A stretch of 64,000 nt of DNA from Mucilaginibacter gotjawali (GCF_002355435.1 NZ_AP017313.1:1922001-1986000); one strand, 5' to 3'; positions 17,711-29,382 are shown, counted from the first letter of the stretch. A program made the numbers and translations. The notes: a model not told the origin generated them from the sequence alone.

Positions 17711-20700
17711 ATGAGGAAGTATTTACTTTTATTATTAATCACCACCCTAACGTTTTTTGTAAATAAGAACGTTTCGGCGCAGGGTGTAACGACGGCCAGC
17801 ATTAACGGCATCGTTACCGACAGCAAAGGCCCGATACCCGGCGCAACAGTGTCGTTAACGCACCTGCCGACAGGGACCGTGTATTCGACCATTACACGTG
17901 CCGATGGTCGTTACAATTTACCCAACTTAAGAGTTGGAGGGCCTTACACCTTTAAAGTAACCTTTATTGGCTATAAGGATTTTATCCAGGAGGATATCAC
18001 GCTGAACATTGGCCAGGACCAAAGGACGGATGCCAAACTGGAGGATAATACCACCGCTCTTAAAGAGGTTGTGATTACAGGCGCCGGCGGTAAAGTGATC
18101 AACTCATCTCGCACCGGTGCGCGTGAAACCATTAACCGCCAGCAGATTGATGCATTGCCAACCATCAACCGTTCGTTAAGCGATTTTACAAAGCTTACCC
18201 CATCAGCCAATGGTTTAAGCTTTGGCGGCCGCAGCAGTCTGTACAATAACTTAACCGTTGACGGTGCATTGTTTAATAACTCTTTCGGCCTTTCAGGTAC
18301 ATTGGGCGGGCAAACCAACTCGCAGCCAATATCACTGGATGCCATTGACCAGATCCAGGTAGATATAGCGCCCTATGACGTTCGCCAGGGTAATTTTACA
18401 GGTGCAGGTATCAACACAGTAGTGAAATCAGGTACTAATACCTTAAAAGGTACCATTTATGATTTTAAACGCAGTACCTGGTTAACAGGCTACAGCGCCG
18501 GCCCTACAACCGTACCTATTACACCATTTGATTACAGGCAAACAGGTTTCAGCCTGGGTGGCCCTATCGTTAAAAATAAATTATTCTTCTTTGTGTCAGG
18601 CGAGCAGGAACGCATCAGTCAGCCGGCAACTACTTATATAGCGTCTGCTCCCGGTGTAAGTGGTGCCAACGTTTCGCAGGCGGATGCAGCCACGCTTAAT
18701 TCAATTGCCGCCTTCCTGAAAAACCCACCTTATAATTATAATGCAGGCCCGTACCAGGGTTATAATTATGAAACCCACAGCGATAAAGCAACGGTAAAAA
18801 TTGACTGGAATATCGACAAAAACAACACTTTGAGCGCTAAATACTTTTACCTGAAATCATACGGAGATCACCCTGCAAGTAACTCGGGTATAGTTAATAG
18901 TGGCGTTGGCTATGGTTCAACCCGTGCGCCAGGGCTTACAACTTTACCATTTTACGGTTCAGGTTACCGTATTAATAACAACTTTAACATCGGCATCATC
19001 GAATTAGATACCCGTATCAGCAGTACCATGTCAAACAGGCTAACCGCAGGCTATTCAGCTTTACGTGACTATCGGGCATTCCTTGGCGGCGGTAGCCTGC
19101 CAATGGTTGATATCGGTAACGGAACTTCTGATCCTACTACCGGGGCTGTGATAACCGCGGCAAGCGCGACCATGACTTCTTTCGGGTCGGAATTGTACAC
19201 GGCTAATAACCTTTTGTATACCAATATTGCCCAGTTTTCTGATGATTTCAGCATCTTTTCCGGCAAACACGAGTTTACATTCGGTACAAATGACCAGATT
19301 CAAAGCTATAAAAATGGTTTCGCACCTGATTATAACGGTTTATACACCTATAACTCAGCATCTGATTTCCTGAATGGTTTACCCGCTGCGGCTTACACTG
19401 TTCGTTATTCGGCTTTGCCGGACGGATCTTTCCCTTATGCAAAAATAAAAGCATCAATATTCAGCCTGTATGCACAGGATAAATACCATGCAACAGATAA
19501 TTTAACCTTAACCTATGGCGTCAGGGCTGATTATGATGTTTTCCCTACAACACTTGCCCAAAATTCTGTAGCAAGTTCTTTAACTTTCCAACAGGGTATC
19601 CATGTTGATCCTTCAAAATTACCGAAGAACAGGGTGCAGATTTCTCCGCGTTTTGGTTTTAACTGGGACGTAAGCGGTGATAAACAAACCCAGGTACGCG
19701 GTGGTACAGGATTATTTGCCGGTACCGTTCCTTTTGTTTGGATCTCAAACCAGGCTTCAAACAATGGCTTGTTGTTTGGGTCGACAACAATAGTAAAAGG
19801 AGCTGCAACAAATACCGCCGCCCAGAATGCCGAGTTAATATTTAACCCCAATGTTAGCGCTAATCACCCGGTTGGTGCAGCGGCGAATAGTTCTTATGAA
19901 CTGGACGTAGCCAATCCAAACCTGAAATATCCAAAGATCTGGAGAACAAACCTGGCGGTTGACCAGCGTTTGCCAGGGGGCGTTATCGCAACTCTTGAGG
20001 GCGCTTACACAAAAGATATCAACGCTATTTATCATGAAAACCTGGTGCTTTCTGACGGATACACAACTTTGGCCGGCCCTGAAGGACAGATCAGATACAC
20101 TTCAAAAAATATAACTCCTGAAAATGGCTCCACAGCAACTGCTACAAATCCTGCTATAACAGGGCTTTATTATATGACCAACACAAACAAGGGCTATTCC
20201 TATTTTGTAACTGGTCAGTTACAGAAAAGTTTCACAAACGGGTTTTACTTTAACGTGGCTTATACACACAGCGGAGCGCAGGATGTGAACGATGGTGGTT
20301 CAACAGCAAGTACAATCTGGAGTTCGCGCCAGGTTGCAGGTAATCCAAATGGTGATAACCTGTCAAATAGTTCTTATGTGCAGCCAAACCGGATCATAGC
20401 GTCTGCATCTTATAAAAAGAATACTTCAAAAATACAACCACAACTATCGGTATGATTTATGAAATGGCCAATAACGGTGCTATCTCTTACATCACCAGCG
20501 GCGACCCGAACGGCGATGGTGCAACCAATGACCTGATGTGGATACCAAGAACACAGACCGATATTGAACTGGTGCCTGATTTTGCAACTGATACCCGTAC
20601 ACCTGCTCAAATATGGGCCCAATTAAATAATTTTATCAACCAGGATGCGTATTTGAATTCTCACAGGGGACAATACGCTAAACGTAACGGCGTAATATTG

Positions 20701-21039
20701 CCTTATTTCCACAGGCTCGACCTGCACCTGGCGCAAGACTTTTACGTAAAATCGGGCAATGTAAAAAACACCATAGAGATTTCAGTTGATATCATCAACT
20801 TTGCTAACCTGATCAACAGAAGCTGGGGATTATACCAGGATTCTTACAATGGATTTAACAGCGGCAGTACAACGGTGTTGAAATACCAGGGTATTGACTC
20901 TTCCACAGGCCAGGCGAAATACTCTTTCCCTTACCTTGATAAAAATAACCTGATACCGGTTACAAAATCATTTATTTATGATACCAGCCAATTGTCACGC
21001 TACCAGGCGCAGGTTGGTATAAGGTATATATTTAACTAA
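17711..21039 (+). CDS. TonB-dependent receptor, Oar-like, with N-terminal carboxypeptidase-regulatory domain (one frameshift)
   Basis: This outer-membrane receptor of 1109 residues after repair imports an unknown ligand with TonB energy. A signal peptide (to about VSAQG) is followed by a CarboxypepD-reg-like domain (INGIVTDSKGPIPGATVSL, RADGRYNLPNLRVGGPYTF), a plug domain (NRSLSDFTKLTPSANG, YNNLTVDGALFNNSFG, PYDVRQGNFTGAGIN) and a long barrel. The barrel frame breaks at A5 (20414-20418). One extra A turns the junction into ASYKKEYFKNTTTTIGMIYE, a typical receptor strand, and joins the C-terminal segment that ends QAQVGIRYIFN with terminal Phe-Asn. The break is probably a base-calling error. 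A terminator follows. Confidence 0.88.
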
Positions 21040-21055
21040 TAATAAGCTTTTTAAT

Positions 21056-21087
21056 AAAAAAACCTGGCACAATAGCCGGGTTTTTTT
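21056..21087 (+). terminator. Hairpin terminator after the first TonB receptor
   Basis: AACCTGGC pairs with GCCGGGTT, preceded by an A run and followed by seven T. Confidence 0.88.
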
Positions 21088-21265
21088 GTTTGATCGGAAA
21101 TAATAATTTGTATATTTAGTTCCGGAGAAAGGTTTCTTCCTTTTTGCACAATTGACCATGGAAATTACCTGCACATTTTAATAATAAATTTTGTTTAAAC
21201 CCGCATATGCTGTTATATATTAAATGAGTAATTATTAACGCAGTATATTTTATTACAAAAGGTTA

Positions 21266-24200
21266 ATGGTTTGGCTACATGAAAAAAAAATATTTATGCT
21301 GTATTTTTTACTGTTTGCCGTTAGTAATGCATTGCCGCAGGGTATAGCCGGTACAATAAACGGTACCATCAGAAATTCAAAAGGTGAATTATTGGCCGGG
21401 GCTTTAATAAAAGTAACTTGTATCCCAACGGGTTTTGTGTATACCGCAGTATCACGATCAGACGGAACCTATTCGCTGGCCAATTTAAAAAATAGCGGCC
21501 CGTATCGCATGGTAGTTACTTTAAAAAGATACCAGGCCTTTTCGGCCAGCAACATTCAAGTTGATTTTAAAAGGCCTTTAAAAAAGAATGTCATATTAAA
21601 GGCAAACGCTGATGTATTGCATAAAGCCGCATCCGGCCTGTGGCGCATTCCGGCCTCAACTAATACTTACCAGGATATGGCTTTTTTTACGCCCCAGGCT
21701 ACCCCTTTGCTGGGGGCAACTGGCAGCAATCCGCTTGATTTAAGCTTTGCCGGCCAAAGTAATAAATATAACCTGTTTACCATTGATGGGGCAAAGGCGG
21801 TAAATACCTATGGCTTGTTTTTAAACTCCACCAATATCAATCCATTACCCTCTGCATCCATGAGGTCGCTAAAGGTGCTGCTTTCACCCTATGATGTAAG
21901 TTATGGCAGGTTTTTAGGAGCAGATATCAATGCCGTTTCAAATAGGGGTGGCAACGAGTTACGCGGTACCGCATATGTTTTTATACAGGAACAAAAAGCT
22001 ACCGGAAGCGGTAGCGGCAACACAGTAAAATATCCGGACTTTATAAATAAAGTGTTCGGGATAAGCATTGGAGGTCCTGTCATCAGGAACAAACTGTTCT
22101 TTTTTGTAAATGTTGATAAGAGGCAGGCGATTACACCGCTACAGTATGACCCTACCCAGGCCAATTCGGGTTCGAAATTTGATCCGGGTGTGCTGCAGGG
22201 CCTGCAAAATTATGTTAAAAATAAATATGGCTTCGATATTGGCGGCTATGCCGGTATAGAAAGGACCAATAGCACTACCTCCGCTTTCGGGCGCATCGAC
22301 TGGGATATCAACACTAAAAACAAGCTGACTTTTCGCACCAGTTATTTTGGTGGCGATAATTTCAATATTACACGGTCGCCTACAAATATCGTTTTTGATA
22401 ACAGCGCTTATACGATAAAAACGAGAACATATTCAACCGTGCTGGAATTAAACAGTTTGCTGTCAATTCATTCTTCAAACCTTTTCAGGGTATATTATAA
22501 TTATGTAAACAATGAACGGAATACGCCTGCTTTTCCTTCAGTAATTATTCCGCAGGGCAGTTTGACATACAACCTGGGCGGAGATGGTTTTTCGGACGCC
22601 AACAGTTTGGCCCAAAAGGATTTCAATATGGTTGACTATTTTACCTTAAATAAAGGGGGGCATATTATTACGTTAGGGACCGATAATGACTTTTATGTAT
22701 TGCGCAACGTGTTCCTGCAAAATTTTTACGGTTATTATTTGTATCGGAGTGTTGAGGCGTTTGAGTCGAATGCTACCCCAGCCACTTATAGTGTAGGATA
22801 TTCAACAAAAGGGGGTGCCGACCTGGCGCCCGACGTGATGCGTGTAGCACAACTTGCTGTTTTTGGCCAGGACGTGTGGCAACTCACGGCCAGGTTAAAG
22901 GTAACCTATGGTTTAAGAGTTGATAAACCATTGATTTTAAATAATCCTGAAAATAACCCGGGTTTTAATAGTTCAATATTTGCTTCTTTGTATGGCGTTG
23001 CAACCAACAAAAATCCGCAGTTGGCCCCTGTAATTTCGCCGCGGATAGGGTTTAACTATGACGTTTTTGGCGATAATCCAAGCCGGTTAAGAGGCGGTGC
23101 CGGCCTTTTTATCGCAGATATGCCTTACATCTTGCTGTCAAACCAGTATGCCAACAACGGCGTTAACTCAATTATTTTTACAGGCGTGCCTGCCGGTTTA
23201 ACACTTCGATATAACCCCAGCCAGCCGCATTTGGGTGCGTACATACCGCCTGCCGCCGCCGCCGCACCCACAGAAATAGATGTAACTGATCCCAACTTTA
23301 AGCTGCCGAAGGAGTTGCACGCTAATTTGGCGCTTGATCGTACCCTGCCGTGGGATATGATTGGAACGTTTGAAGTTTTATATTCAAAAAAGATAACAGG
23401 CATTTTATACCGCAATTTGAACCTGGCAGCAGCTGACAGCGCAGTCGCCATCGGGAATACGACGCGGCCTTTCTATAATTCCACTTATCTCAACAAAAAT
23501 TATACAGATGTTATTGAATTAACAAATACAAACAAAGGGTACTCATTTGACCTCACTGTGCAATTAAAAAAACAAATAACCGGGGGCTGGTCGGGAATGG
23601 TGGCTTACACGTTTGGCCATTCCTATTCAGTAAATGATGTGGTTGGTACGTCGTCTTTATCTAACTGGCGTACTGCTTATGCTGTAAACGGTTTGAATAA
23701 CCCGGCAGAATCAAATTCGGCTTATGATCCGGGTTCGCGTATTATCGCCTATTTCTTAAAAACACTTACCTCTAAACGCTTTGCAACAAATATACTGTTG
23801 ATATATTCCGGCCAAACCGGCCAGCGTTATTCCTATTTGTATAATTATAATATTACCGGCGATGGCACCAGTACCAGATACCTTCCTTCCAACGTGGTGT
23901 ATATACCAACCGATGCCAGCCAGTTCGTTCCTTTTAGTCGCAGTGTTAACGGCATTTCGTCAACAGTTAGCCCTGTGCAGCAGCTTGCCGACTTGCAGGC
24001 CTATATCGGTCAAAATCCGGCTCTGCAAAAGTTTGAGGGTAAAAACACTGCCCGAAACTCATTTACCATGCCTTGGGAAAATCACTTTGATTTAAAGGTG
24101 AACGAGAGAATCGCCACCATAAAAATCAGCATTTGCTCTTGGGTGTCAATCTTATAAATGTGAGCAACCTTTTATCGAAAAAATGGGGACAAGCCTATTA

Positions 24201-24372
24201 CATGGCAAACCAGGAATATAATCTTTTTAATGTGGTGGCAATTGGCGCCAGCCCGAAATTTACGTTTGATAATTCAAAATTAAATTCAGTAAACGGGCGT
24301 TTGCGGCCTTATACCATTTATGAGTATTATACAAAATGGCGTGCGCTGCTTAATATAAGCTATAACTTTTAG
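21266..24372 (+). CDS. TonB-dependent receptor paralog, Oar-like (one frameshift, start uncertain)
   Basis: This is a second outer-membrane receptor of about 1035 residues with the same architecture as its upstream neighbour: regulatory domain (INGTIRNSKGELLAGALIKV), plug (SFAGQSNKYNLFTIDGAKAV, SPYDVSYGRFLGADINAVS) and barrel (IGGPVIRNKLFFFVNVDK). The segment after the regulatory domain is shortened and carries GLWRIPASTNTYQDM in place of the usual plug-entry sequence. The frame breaks at A5 (24121-24125); one A restores ATIKNQHLLLGVNL. The listed ATG gives an odd N-terminus; ATG 21279 with one more A in the A9 run (21282-21290) would give the normal signal peptide start MKKKIFMLYFLLF. Confidence 0.82.
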
Positions 24373-24383
24373 CGCGCAAATGA

Positions 24384-25565
24384 TTAATTGTACACAAAGT
24401 CACCTTCCTCTGATCGTATTGTTACCTGCTTTTTTTCTGCTTTTTCAACATGCCCGATTACCTGCGCCTCAACCCCGAAACTTTCAGAGATCCTGATGAT
24501 TTCGCCCGCAATTTCTTCAGGCACATATAATTCCATCCGGTGGCCCATATTAAATACCTTGTACATCTCCTGCCAGCTGGTTTTGGATTCTTCCTGTATC
24601 AGCCTGAATAATGGCGGAATAGGGAACATGTTGTTTTTGATGATATGCACGTCATCAACAAAGTGAAGCACCTTGGTTTGAGCGCCCCCGCTGCAGTGCA
24701 CCATGCCGTGTATCTGTTGCCGATGGGTATCCAATATCGATTTTATAATGGGCGCATAGGTACGTGTAGGCGATAATACTAACTTACCGGCGCTAACAAA
24801 CTGGCCATTACCAATAGCTATTGGATCAGTGAGGTTTTTTGAGCCAGAGAATATCAGGTCGTAGGGGATGGCCTGGTCGTAGCTTTCCGGGTACTTTTCG
24901 GCGATGGTTTTGTTAAATACATCATGCCTGGCCGAAGTTAAACCATTTGAGCCCATACCGCCATTATATTCTTTTTCATACGTGGCCTGTCCGTAGGATG
25001 CCATGCCGACAATAACGTCGCCCGGTTGTATCCGGTGATTGGATATTACATCCTCACGTTTCATCCGGCAGGTAACCGTCGAGTCAACAATGATGGTCCG
25101 CACCAGGTCGCCAACATCAGCAGTTTCGCCGCCGGTTGAGTAAATGCCGATCCCGGCATCTCTCAATTCCGCCAAAATCTCTTCCGTGCCGTTAATGATT
25201 GCAGAGATTACTTCGCCCGGAATCAAACTTTTATTGCGGCCGATAGTTGAAGATAAAAGGATATTGTCAACAGCGCCAACGCAAAGCAAATCGTCAACAT
25301 TCATAATAATGGCGTCCTGGGCAATGCCCCGCCATACGGAGATGTCGCCGGTTTCTTTCCAGTAGGTGTATGCCAGCGATGATTTTGTTCCCGCGCCATC
25401 AGCATGCATAATATTGCAGTAAAGCGGGTCGTTTGTTAAAATATCGGGTACTATTTTGCAGAAAGCTTTTGGAAAAATCCCTTTATCGATGTTTTTTATG
25501 GCATTATGTACATCATCTTTTGATGCAGATACACCTCTCAGATCATATCTTTGCGAAGAAATCAT
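24384..25565 (-). CDS. purM: Phosphoribosylformylglycinamidine cyclo-ligase (AIR synthase, PurM type)
   Basis: PurM closes the imidazole ring in purine synthesis (FGAM + ATP to AIR). The 393-residue protein is of the longer Bacteroidota form. MHADGAGTKSSLAY, IAQDAIIMNVDDLLCVGA, STGGETADVGDLV and VIVGMASYGQATYEKEYNGG are the AIR-synthase N-terminal motifs, and MVHCSGGAQTKVL with VFNMGHRMELYVP belongs to the C-terminal domain. The chosen start is ATG 25565 (MISSQRYDLRGVSASKDDV), seven codons inside the longest frame. The box TATATTTG ends about four bases before it, so the mRNA is probably leaderless. Confidence 0.88.
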   Translation of the reverse strand: MISSQRYDLRGVSASKDDVHNAIKNIDKGIFPKAFCKIVPDILTNDPLYCNIMHADGAGTKSSLAYTYWKETGDISVWRGIAQDAIIMNVDDLLCVGAVDNILLSSTIGRNKSLIPGEVISAIINGTEEILAELRDAGIGIYSTGGETADVGDLVRTIIVDSTVTCRMKREDVISNHRIQPGDVIVGMASYGQATYEKEYNGGMGSNGLTSARHDVFNKTIAEKYPESYDQAIPYDLIFSGSKNLTDPIAIGNGQFVSAGKLVLSPTRTYAPIIKSILDTHRQQIHGMVHCSGGAQTKVLHFVDDVHIIKNNMFPIPPLFRLIQEESKTSWQEMYKVFNMGHRMELYVPEEIAGEIIRISESFGVEAQVIGHVEKAEKKQVTIRSEEGDFVYN

Positions 25566-25569
25566 GCTG

Positions 25570-25577
25570 CAAATATA
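25570..25577 (-). promoter_or_regulatory. -7 box TATATTTG for purM, leaderless start
   Basis: On the minus strand TATATTTG is followed by CAGC and then the ATG at 25565. It matches TAnnTTTG exactly. With transcription starting about 5-7 bases downstream, the message would begin at or next to the start codon. No -33 TTG is evident because the upstream 27 bp are word repeats. Confidence 0.5.
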
Positions 25578-25580
25578 GGA

Positions 25581-25669
25581 GTTCATGGTTCATGGTTGAT
25601 AGTTCACGGTAAAATCTATCAATTAAACGGCTTTTTTCTGCTATGAACCATCAACTATGAACCATTAAC
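25581..25669. repeat. Word-repeat hairpin, word GTTCATG
   Basis: The left arm (25581-25607) is GTTCATG repeated with small changes, and the right arm (25641-25669) carries the complementary words TGAACCAT and TCAACTATG. The arms pair over about 27 bp with a loop of about 33. It fills the divergent gap between purM and the ClC gene. The same word family recurs at 42176-42338. Confidence 0.75.
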
Positions 25670-25676
25670 TTTTTCA

Positions 25677-27101
25677 ATGAACATTATTATTCAGAAAATA
25701 AGGCTTCAATTAAAACGGTCATTTGACAGGATCCGAAACGAAAACTTAAAAAAGAACGCGCTCCAGGCCATCCCTTTCTGGATAGCATCTGTAATAACGG
25801 GTCTTTTTGCAGTACTATACACTAAACTTTTTGTAGGCGCCGAAGATATAACGGCAATAGTGATCAGGCACCATATGTGGATGCTGTTTATCCTGTCTCC
25901 GGTTTGTTTCTTGCTGGCCTGGTGGCTGGTGCAGCGCTTTTCTCCATTTGCGAGGGGGAGTGGTATCCCTCAGGTTATGGCTGCCATACAAGTTACCTCG
26001 CCCCGTACAAGTCATTTGGTTGATAAACTTCTTGGGTTCCGTATCATAGTAATCAAGGTATTGTCAAGCCTGGTAATGGCGATAGGCGGAGGGGCAATAG
26101 GAAGGGAAGGACCTACAATTCATATAGCCGCATCTGTTTATAAAATAGTTTACCAGTTATTGCCGAAATGGTGGCCAAAAATTGCCAAACGCAATATGAT
26201 GGTTACCGGAGCCGCCGCTGGCCTTGCCGCCGCCTTTAATACACCTTTAGGTGGAATTGTATTTGCCATTGAGGAATTGACAAAAACGCATTTCAGCTAT
26301 TATAAAACGGCCATATTTTCATCAGTAATCATCGCCGGTTTATCGGCGCAGGCTTTATTAGGGCCCTATCTATATCTTGGTTACCCTAAATTGGATGGTC
26401 TTTCCGCCTCAATATTTTTTGGTGTGGCGCTTGTAGCACTGCTTGCCGGGTTATTAGGTGCAGGCATGTCTAAACTGATCCTTTTTATTTTTGCCTGGAA
26501 GGCCAGGTTTAAAACTAAGGCCCATCACGTTTTCTTTGTTGCCGGATGCTCCTTGATGATGGTACTGCTTGCTTTTTATGTCAATAAAGAAGTGTTAGGT
26601 TCCGGAAAGGATATTATGGAAACAACTTTATTTACGGCTAATAAGTATGTTCACTGGTACACACCGCTGTTGCGAATTTGCGGCCCGCTGTTTTCATTTA
26701 CAACAGGTGCAGCGGGTGGTATATTTGCACCGGCGCTTGCTGCGGGCGCAAGTGTTGGTTCATTGGTTGCAAGCTGGTTTAATGTATCGGATATTGATAC
26801 CAATATGCTGATCTTATCAGGGATGGTGGGCTTTTTAACCGGAGTTACCCGGTCGCCCTTTACTTCGGTGATTTTAGTATTGGAAATGACGGACAGGCAT
26901 AATGTGATATTTCACCTGATTTTGGCAGGTATGATAGCCAGCCTGGTGTCTGTTTTAGTAGATAAGCACTCTCTTTATGATCATTTGAAAGTTCAATACG
27001 TAAAAGATCTGAGTACACCGGAAGAAACAGCCTTAACTGAGCAGGTGGATGAGCAAAAAACTATTAAACCCATTACAAACGATAGGGAACAAATTTCATA
27101 A
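25677..27101 (+). CDS. ClC-family chloride channel or Cl-/H+ antiporter
   Basis: This 474-residue inner-membrane protein has about a dozen hydrophobic helices. The selectivity motifs are in order: GSGIPQVM (residues about 98-105), GREGPTIHIAAS (about 143-154) and FTTGAAGGIFAPALAAGAS (about 340-358). GAAAGLAAAFNTPLGGIVFAIEEL contains the Glu-Glu-Leu end typical of the family, and the E in GREGP is the gating Glu. There is no C-terminal CBS pair, only a 40-residue hydrophilic tail. A stem overlaps its stop codon. Confidence 0.95.
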   Translation: MNIIIQKIRLQLKRSFDRIRNENLKKNALQAIPFWIASVITGLFAVLYTKLFVGAEDITAIVIRHHMWMLFILSPVCFLLAWWLVQRFSPFARGSGIPQVMAAIQVTSPRTSHLVDKLLGFRIIVIKVLSSLVMAIGGGAIGREGPTIHIAASVYKIVYQLLPKWWPKIAKRNMMVTGAAAGLAAAFNTPLGGIVFAIEELTKTHFSYYKTAIFSSVIIAGLSAQALLGPYLYLGYPKLDGLSASIFFGVALVALLAGLLGAGMSKLILFIFAWKARFKTKAHHVFFVAGCSLMMVLLAFYVNKEVLGSGKDIMETTLFTANKYVHWYTPLLRICGPLFSFTTGAAGGIFAPALAAGASVGSLVASWFNVSDIDTNMLILSGMVGFLTGVTRSPFTSVILVLEMTDRHNVIFHLILAGMIASLVSVLVDKHSLYDHLKVQYVKDLSTPEETALTEQVDEQKTIKPITNDREQIS

Positions 27102-27125
27102 ATCTGATTCGTGAAATTTGTTCCC
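27085..27125. terminator. 14-bp perfect stem spanning the ClC stop codon
   Basis: GGGAACAAATTTCA (27085-27098) is inside the last codons and pairs perfectly with 27112-27125; the TAA stop is in the loop. A second ATTCGTGAAATT word follows at once. It lies between convergent ClC and glnN and probably ends transcription, although no long T run follows. Confidence 0.6.
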
Positions 27126-27142
27126 ATTCGTGAAATTCGCGT

Positions 27143-29316
27143 CTATTTAATAAACAACAACTCCCTGAATTTTGGCAGCGGCCATTCAGAATCATCTACC
27201 AATTGTTCCAGTTTGTCTACATGATAGCGGATCGCCTGGAAAAATGGTTTTACCTTTTCATCATAAACAATGGCTTTTTCGCGCAGGTCTTCAATATTGT
27301 TCGCTTTTTTACGCTCAGCTACCATTCTGTCAATATCGCCTTTAATAAAGCTAACATGTTCGGATATTTTAACAATGATTTCTAATTGCGCCTTATAGGT
27401 TTCTTCACCCAGGCCCAGCGCTTTCAGTCCCTGTACATTTTGTACCAGTTTGCTTTGGTAGGTTACGGCTGTGGGGATAATAATATTAACACCCAGCTCG
27501 CCGATAACGCGGGCTTCGATCTGAAGCTTTTTATAAAATGCCTCCAACAGGATCTCGTGGCGTGCGTGTGCTTCTCTTTTGGTAAATACCGCTGTTTCGG
27601 AAAATAGCAGATCGGTTTTATCCGATAATAAAGCATCAAGTGCCTTTGGAGTTGTCTTTATATTCGGAAGGCCCCGTAAAGCGGCTTCTTTTTCCCAATC
27701 TTCGCTATAGCCATTTCCTTCAAAACGGATATTCTTTGATTCCTTAATATACCGTTTGATCACTATTAATAAGGCTACATCTTTCTTTTCGCCTTTTTTA
27801 TCAGTTTATCAACGTCGTATTTGAATTTCTTAAGTTGGTCAGCAACAATAACGTTTAAAACGGTCATCGGGCTGGCCGAGTTGGCTGATGACCCAACGGC
27901 GCGCAATTCAAATTTATTGCCGGTAAAGGCAAATGGCGAAGTGCGGTTCCGGTCGGTATTGTCCTTTAATATCTGTGGTATTTTTGGGATGCCCTGCCAC
28001 AGTAAGGCGTCATCCTTTATTTTTTTGCTGATACGCGAGGTCTCAATTTCATCCAGCAGGTCGCTTAACTGGCTGCCGAGGAAAATTGAAATAATGGCAG
28101 GCGGCGCTTCGTTGGCGCCAAGGCGGTGATCATTATTTACCGAAGCGATGGATGCCCTTAACAGGTCAGCGTGCTCGTAAACCGCCCTGATAGTATTTAC
28201 AAAGAATGCCAGGAACATCAGGTTGTTTTTTGGCGTTTTGCCGGGTGAAAGTAAATTTTTCCCGGTATTGGTAATCATTGACCAGTTATTGTGTTTCCCC
28301 GAACCGTTGATACCAGCATAAGGTTTTTCGTGCAGTAGTACTTTAAAATTGTGGCGTTTGGCAACCCTGTCCATCAGGTCCATCAATAGCTGGTTGTGGT
28401 CTATCGCCAGGTTAATCTCTTCATAAATGGGCGCACATTCAAATTGTGAAGGAGCAACTTCGTTGTGCCTTGTTTTAAGCGGGATGCCTAATAATAAGGC
28501 TTCGGTTTCCATATCCTGCATAAACGTGTAAACCCGCTCAGGGATAGAACCGAAGTAATGATCCTCCAGTTGCTGGTTTTTTGCAGACATATGGCCAAAA
28601 AGGGTGCGGCCTGTTAAGTATAAATCGGGGCGAGCATTAAATAAGGCAATATCCACCAAAAAATATTCCTGTTCAATACCCAGTGAGGCGTTAACCTTTT
28701 CAATGCTTTTATCAAAATAATGGCAAACGTCTACGGCAGCTTTATCTAAGGCATTTAGTGCCTTTAATAACGGTACTTTATAGTCCAGTGCTTCACCGGT
28801 GTAAGAAACAAAAACGGTAGGGATACATAAAGTGCGTGCCATAATAAAGGCAGGCGACGACGGATCCCACGCGGTATATCCCCTTGCCTCGAACGTATTC
28901 CGGATCCCGCCGCTCGGAAAACTCGAAGCGTCAGGCTCCTGTTGTGCCAGCGCGTCGCCTGAAAATCTTTCCAAAGCATTGCCGTCGGGCGTTGGTTCAA
29001 AAAAAGCATCGTGCTTTTCGGCAGTTGACCCCGTTAAGGGCTGAAACCAGTGTGTGTAATGTGTGGCGCCTTTACTGATAGCCCATGATTTCATTGCCGA
29101 AGCAACTTGCTCTGCAAGGTCCCTGGGGATTGGTTCACCTTTTTCAATTGAATTAATGATGCCCTGGTATGCTTCTGTTGAAAGAAACTCTTTCATTTTC
29201 TTTTTATCGAAAACGTTTGCAGCATAATAATCAGAAATTTTCGGGGACGGTGTTTTGATCTCGGGAATTACCCTTGTTAATACGGACTGCAACGCCTGGA
29301 ATCGGATGTTAGCCAT
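27143..29316 (-). CDS. glnN: Glutamine synthetase type III (one frameshift)
   Basis: GSIII makes glutamine from glutamate, ammonia and ATP. The long dodecameric type III form has about 725 residues, and this one has 724 after repair. Motifs include THWFQPLTGSTAEKHDAF, SFPSGGIRNTFEARGYTAWD, ASLGIEQEYFLVD, RHNEVAPSQFE, INGSGKHNNWSM and NTDRNRTSPFAFTGNKFE. The frame stops at 27775 after KLIKKAKRKM, but one extra base in the homopolymer at 27794-27799 gives KLIKKGEKKDVALLIVIKRY and enters the second frame (ESKNIRFEGNGYSEDW), which is the GSIII-specific C-terminal domain. ATG 29316 (MANIRFQAL) is the family start. It is divergent from amtB. Confidence 0.93.
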
Positions 29317-29346
29317 GAAATGGAATTTTAAAATTGGGTTTACGTT

Positions 29347-29382
29347 CAAAAATAGAATTATACTTTATATAAATGTATAATT
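29347..29382 (-). promoter_or_regulatory. glnN promoter: -7 box TATTTTTG with overlapping inverted repeat
   Basis: On the minus strand TATTTTTG (29354-29347) fits TAnnTTTG and would start transcription about 25 nt before the ATG. Just upstream AATTATAC (29356-29363) and GTATAATT (29375-29382) form a perfect 8-bp inverted repeat with an 11-bp spacer. Its position over the -33 area suggests an operator, plausibly nitrogen-responsive given the neighbours. Confidence 0.5.
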
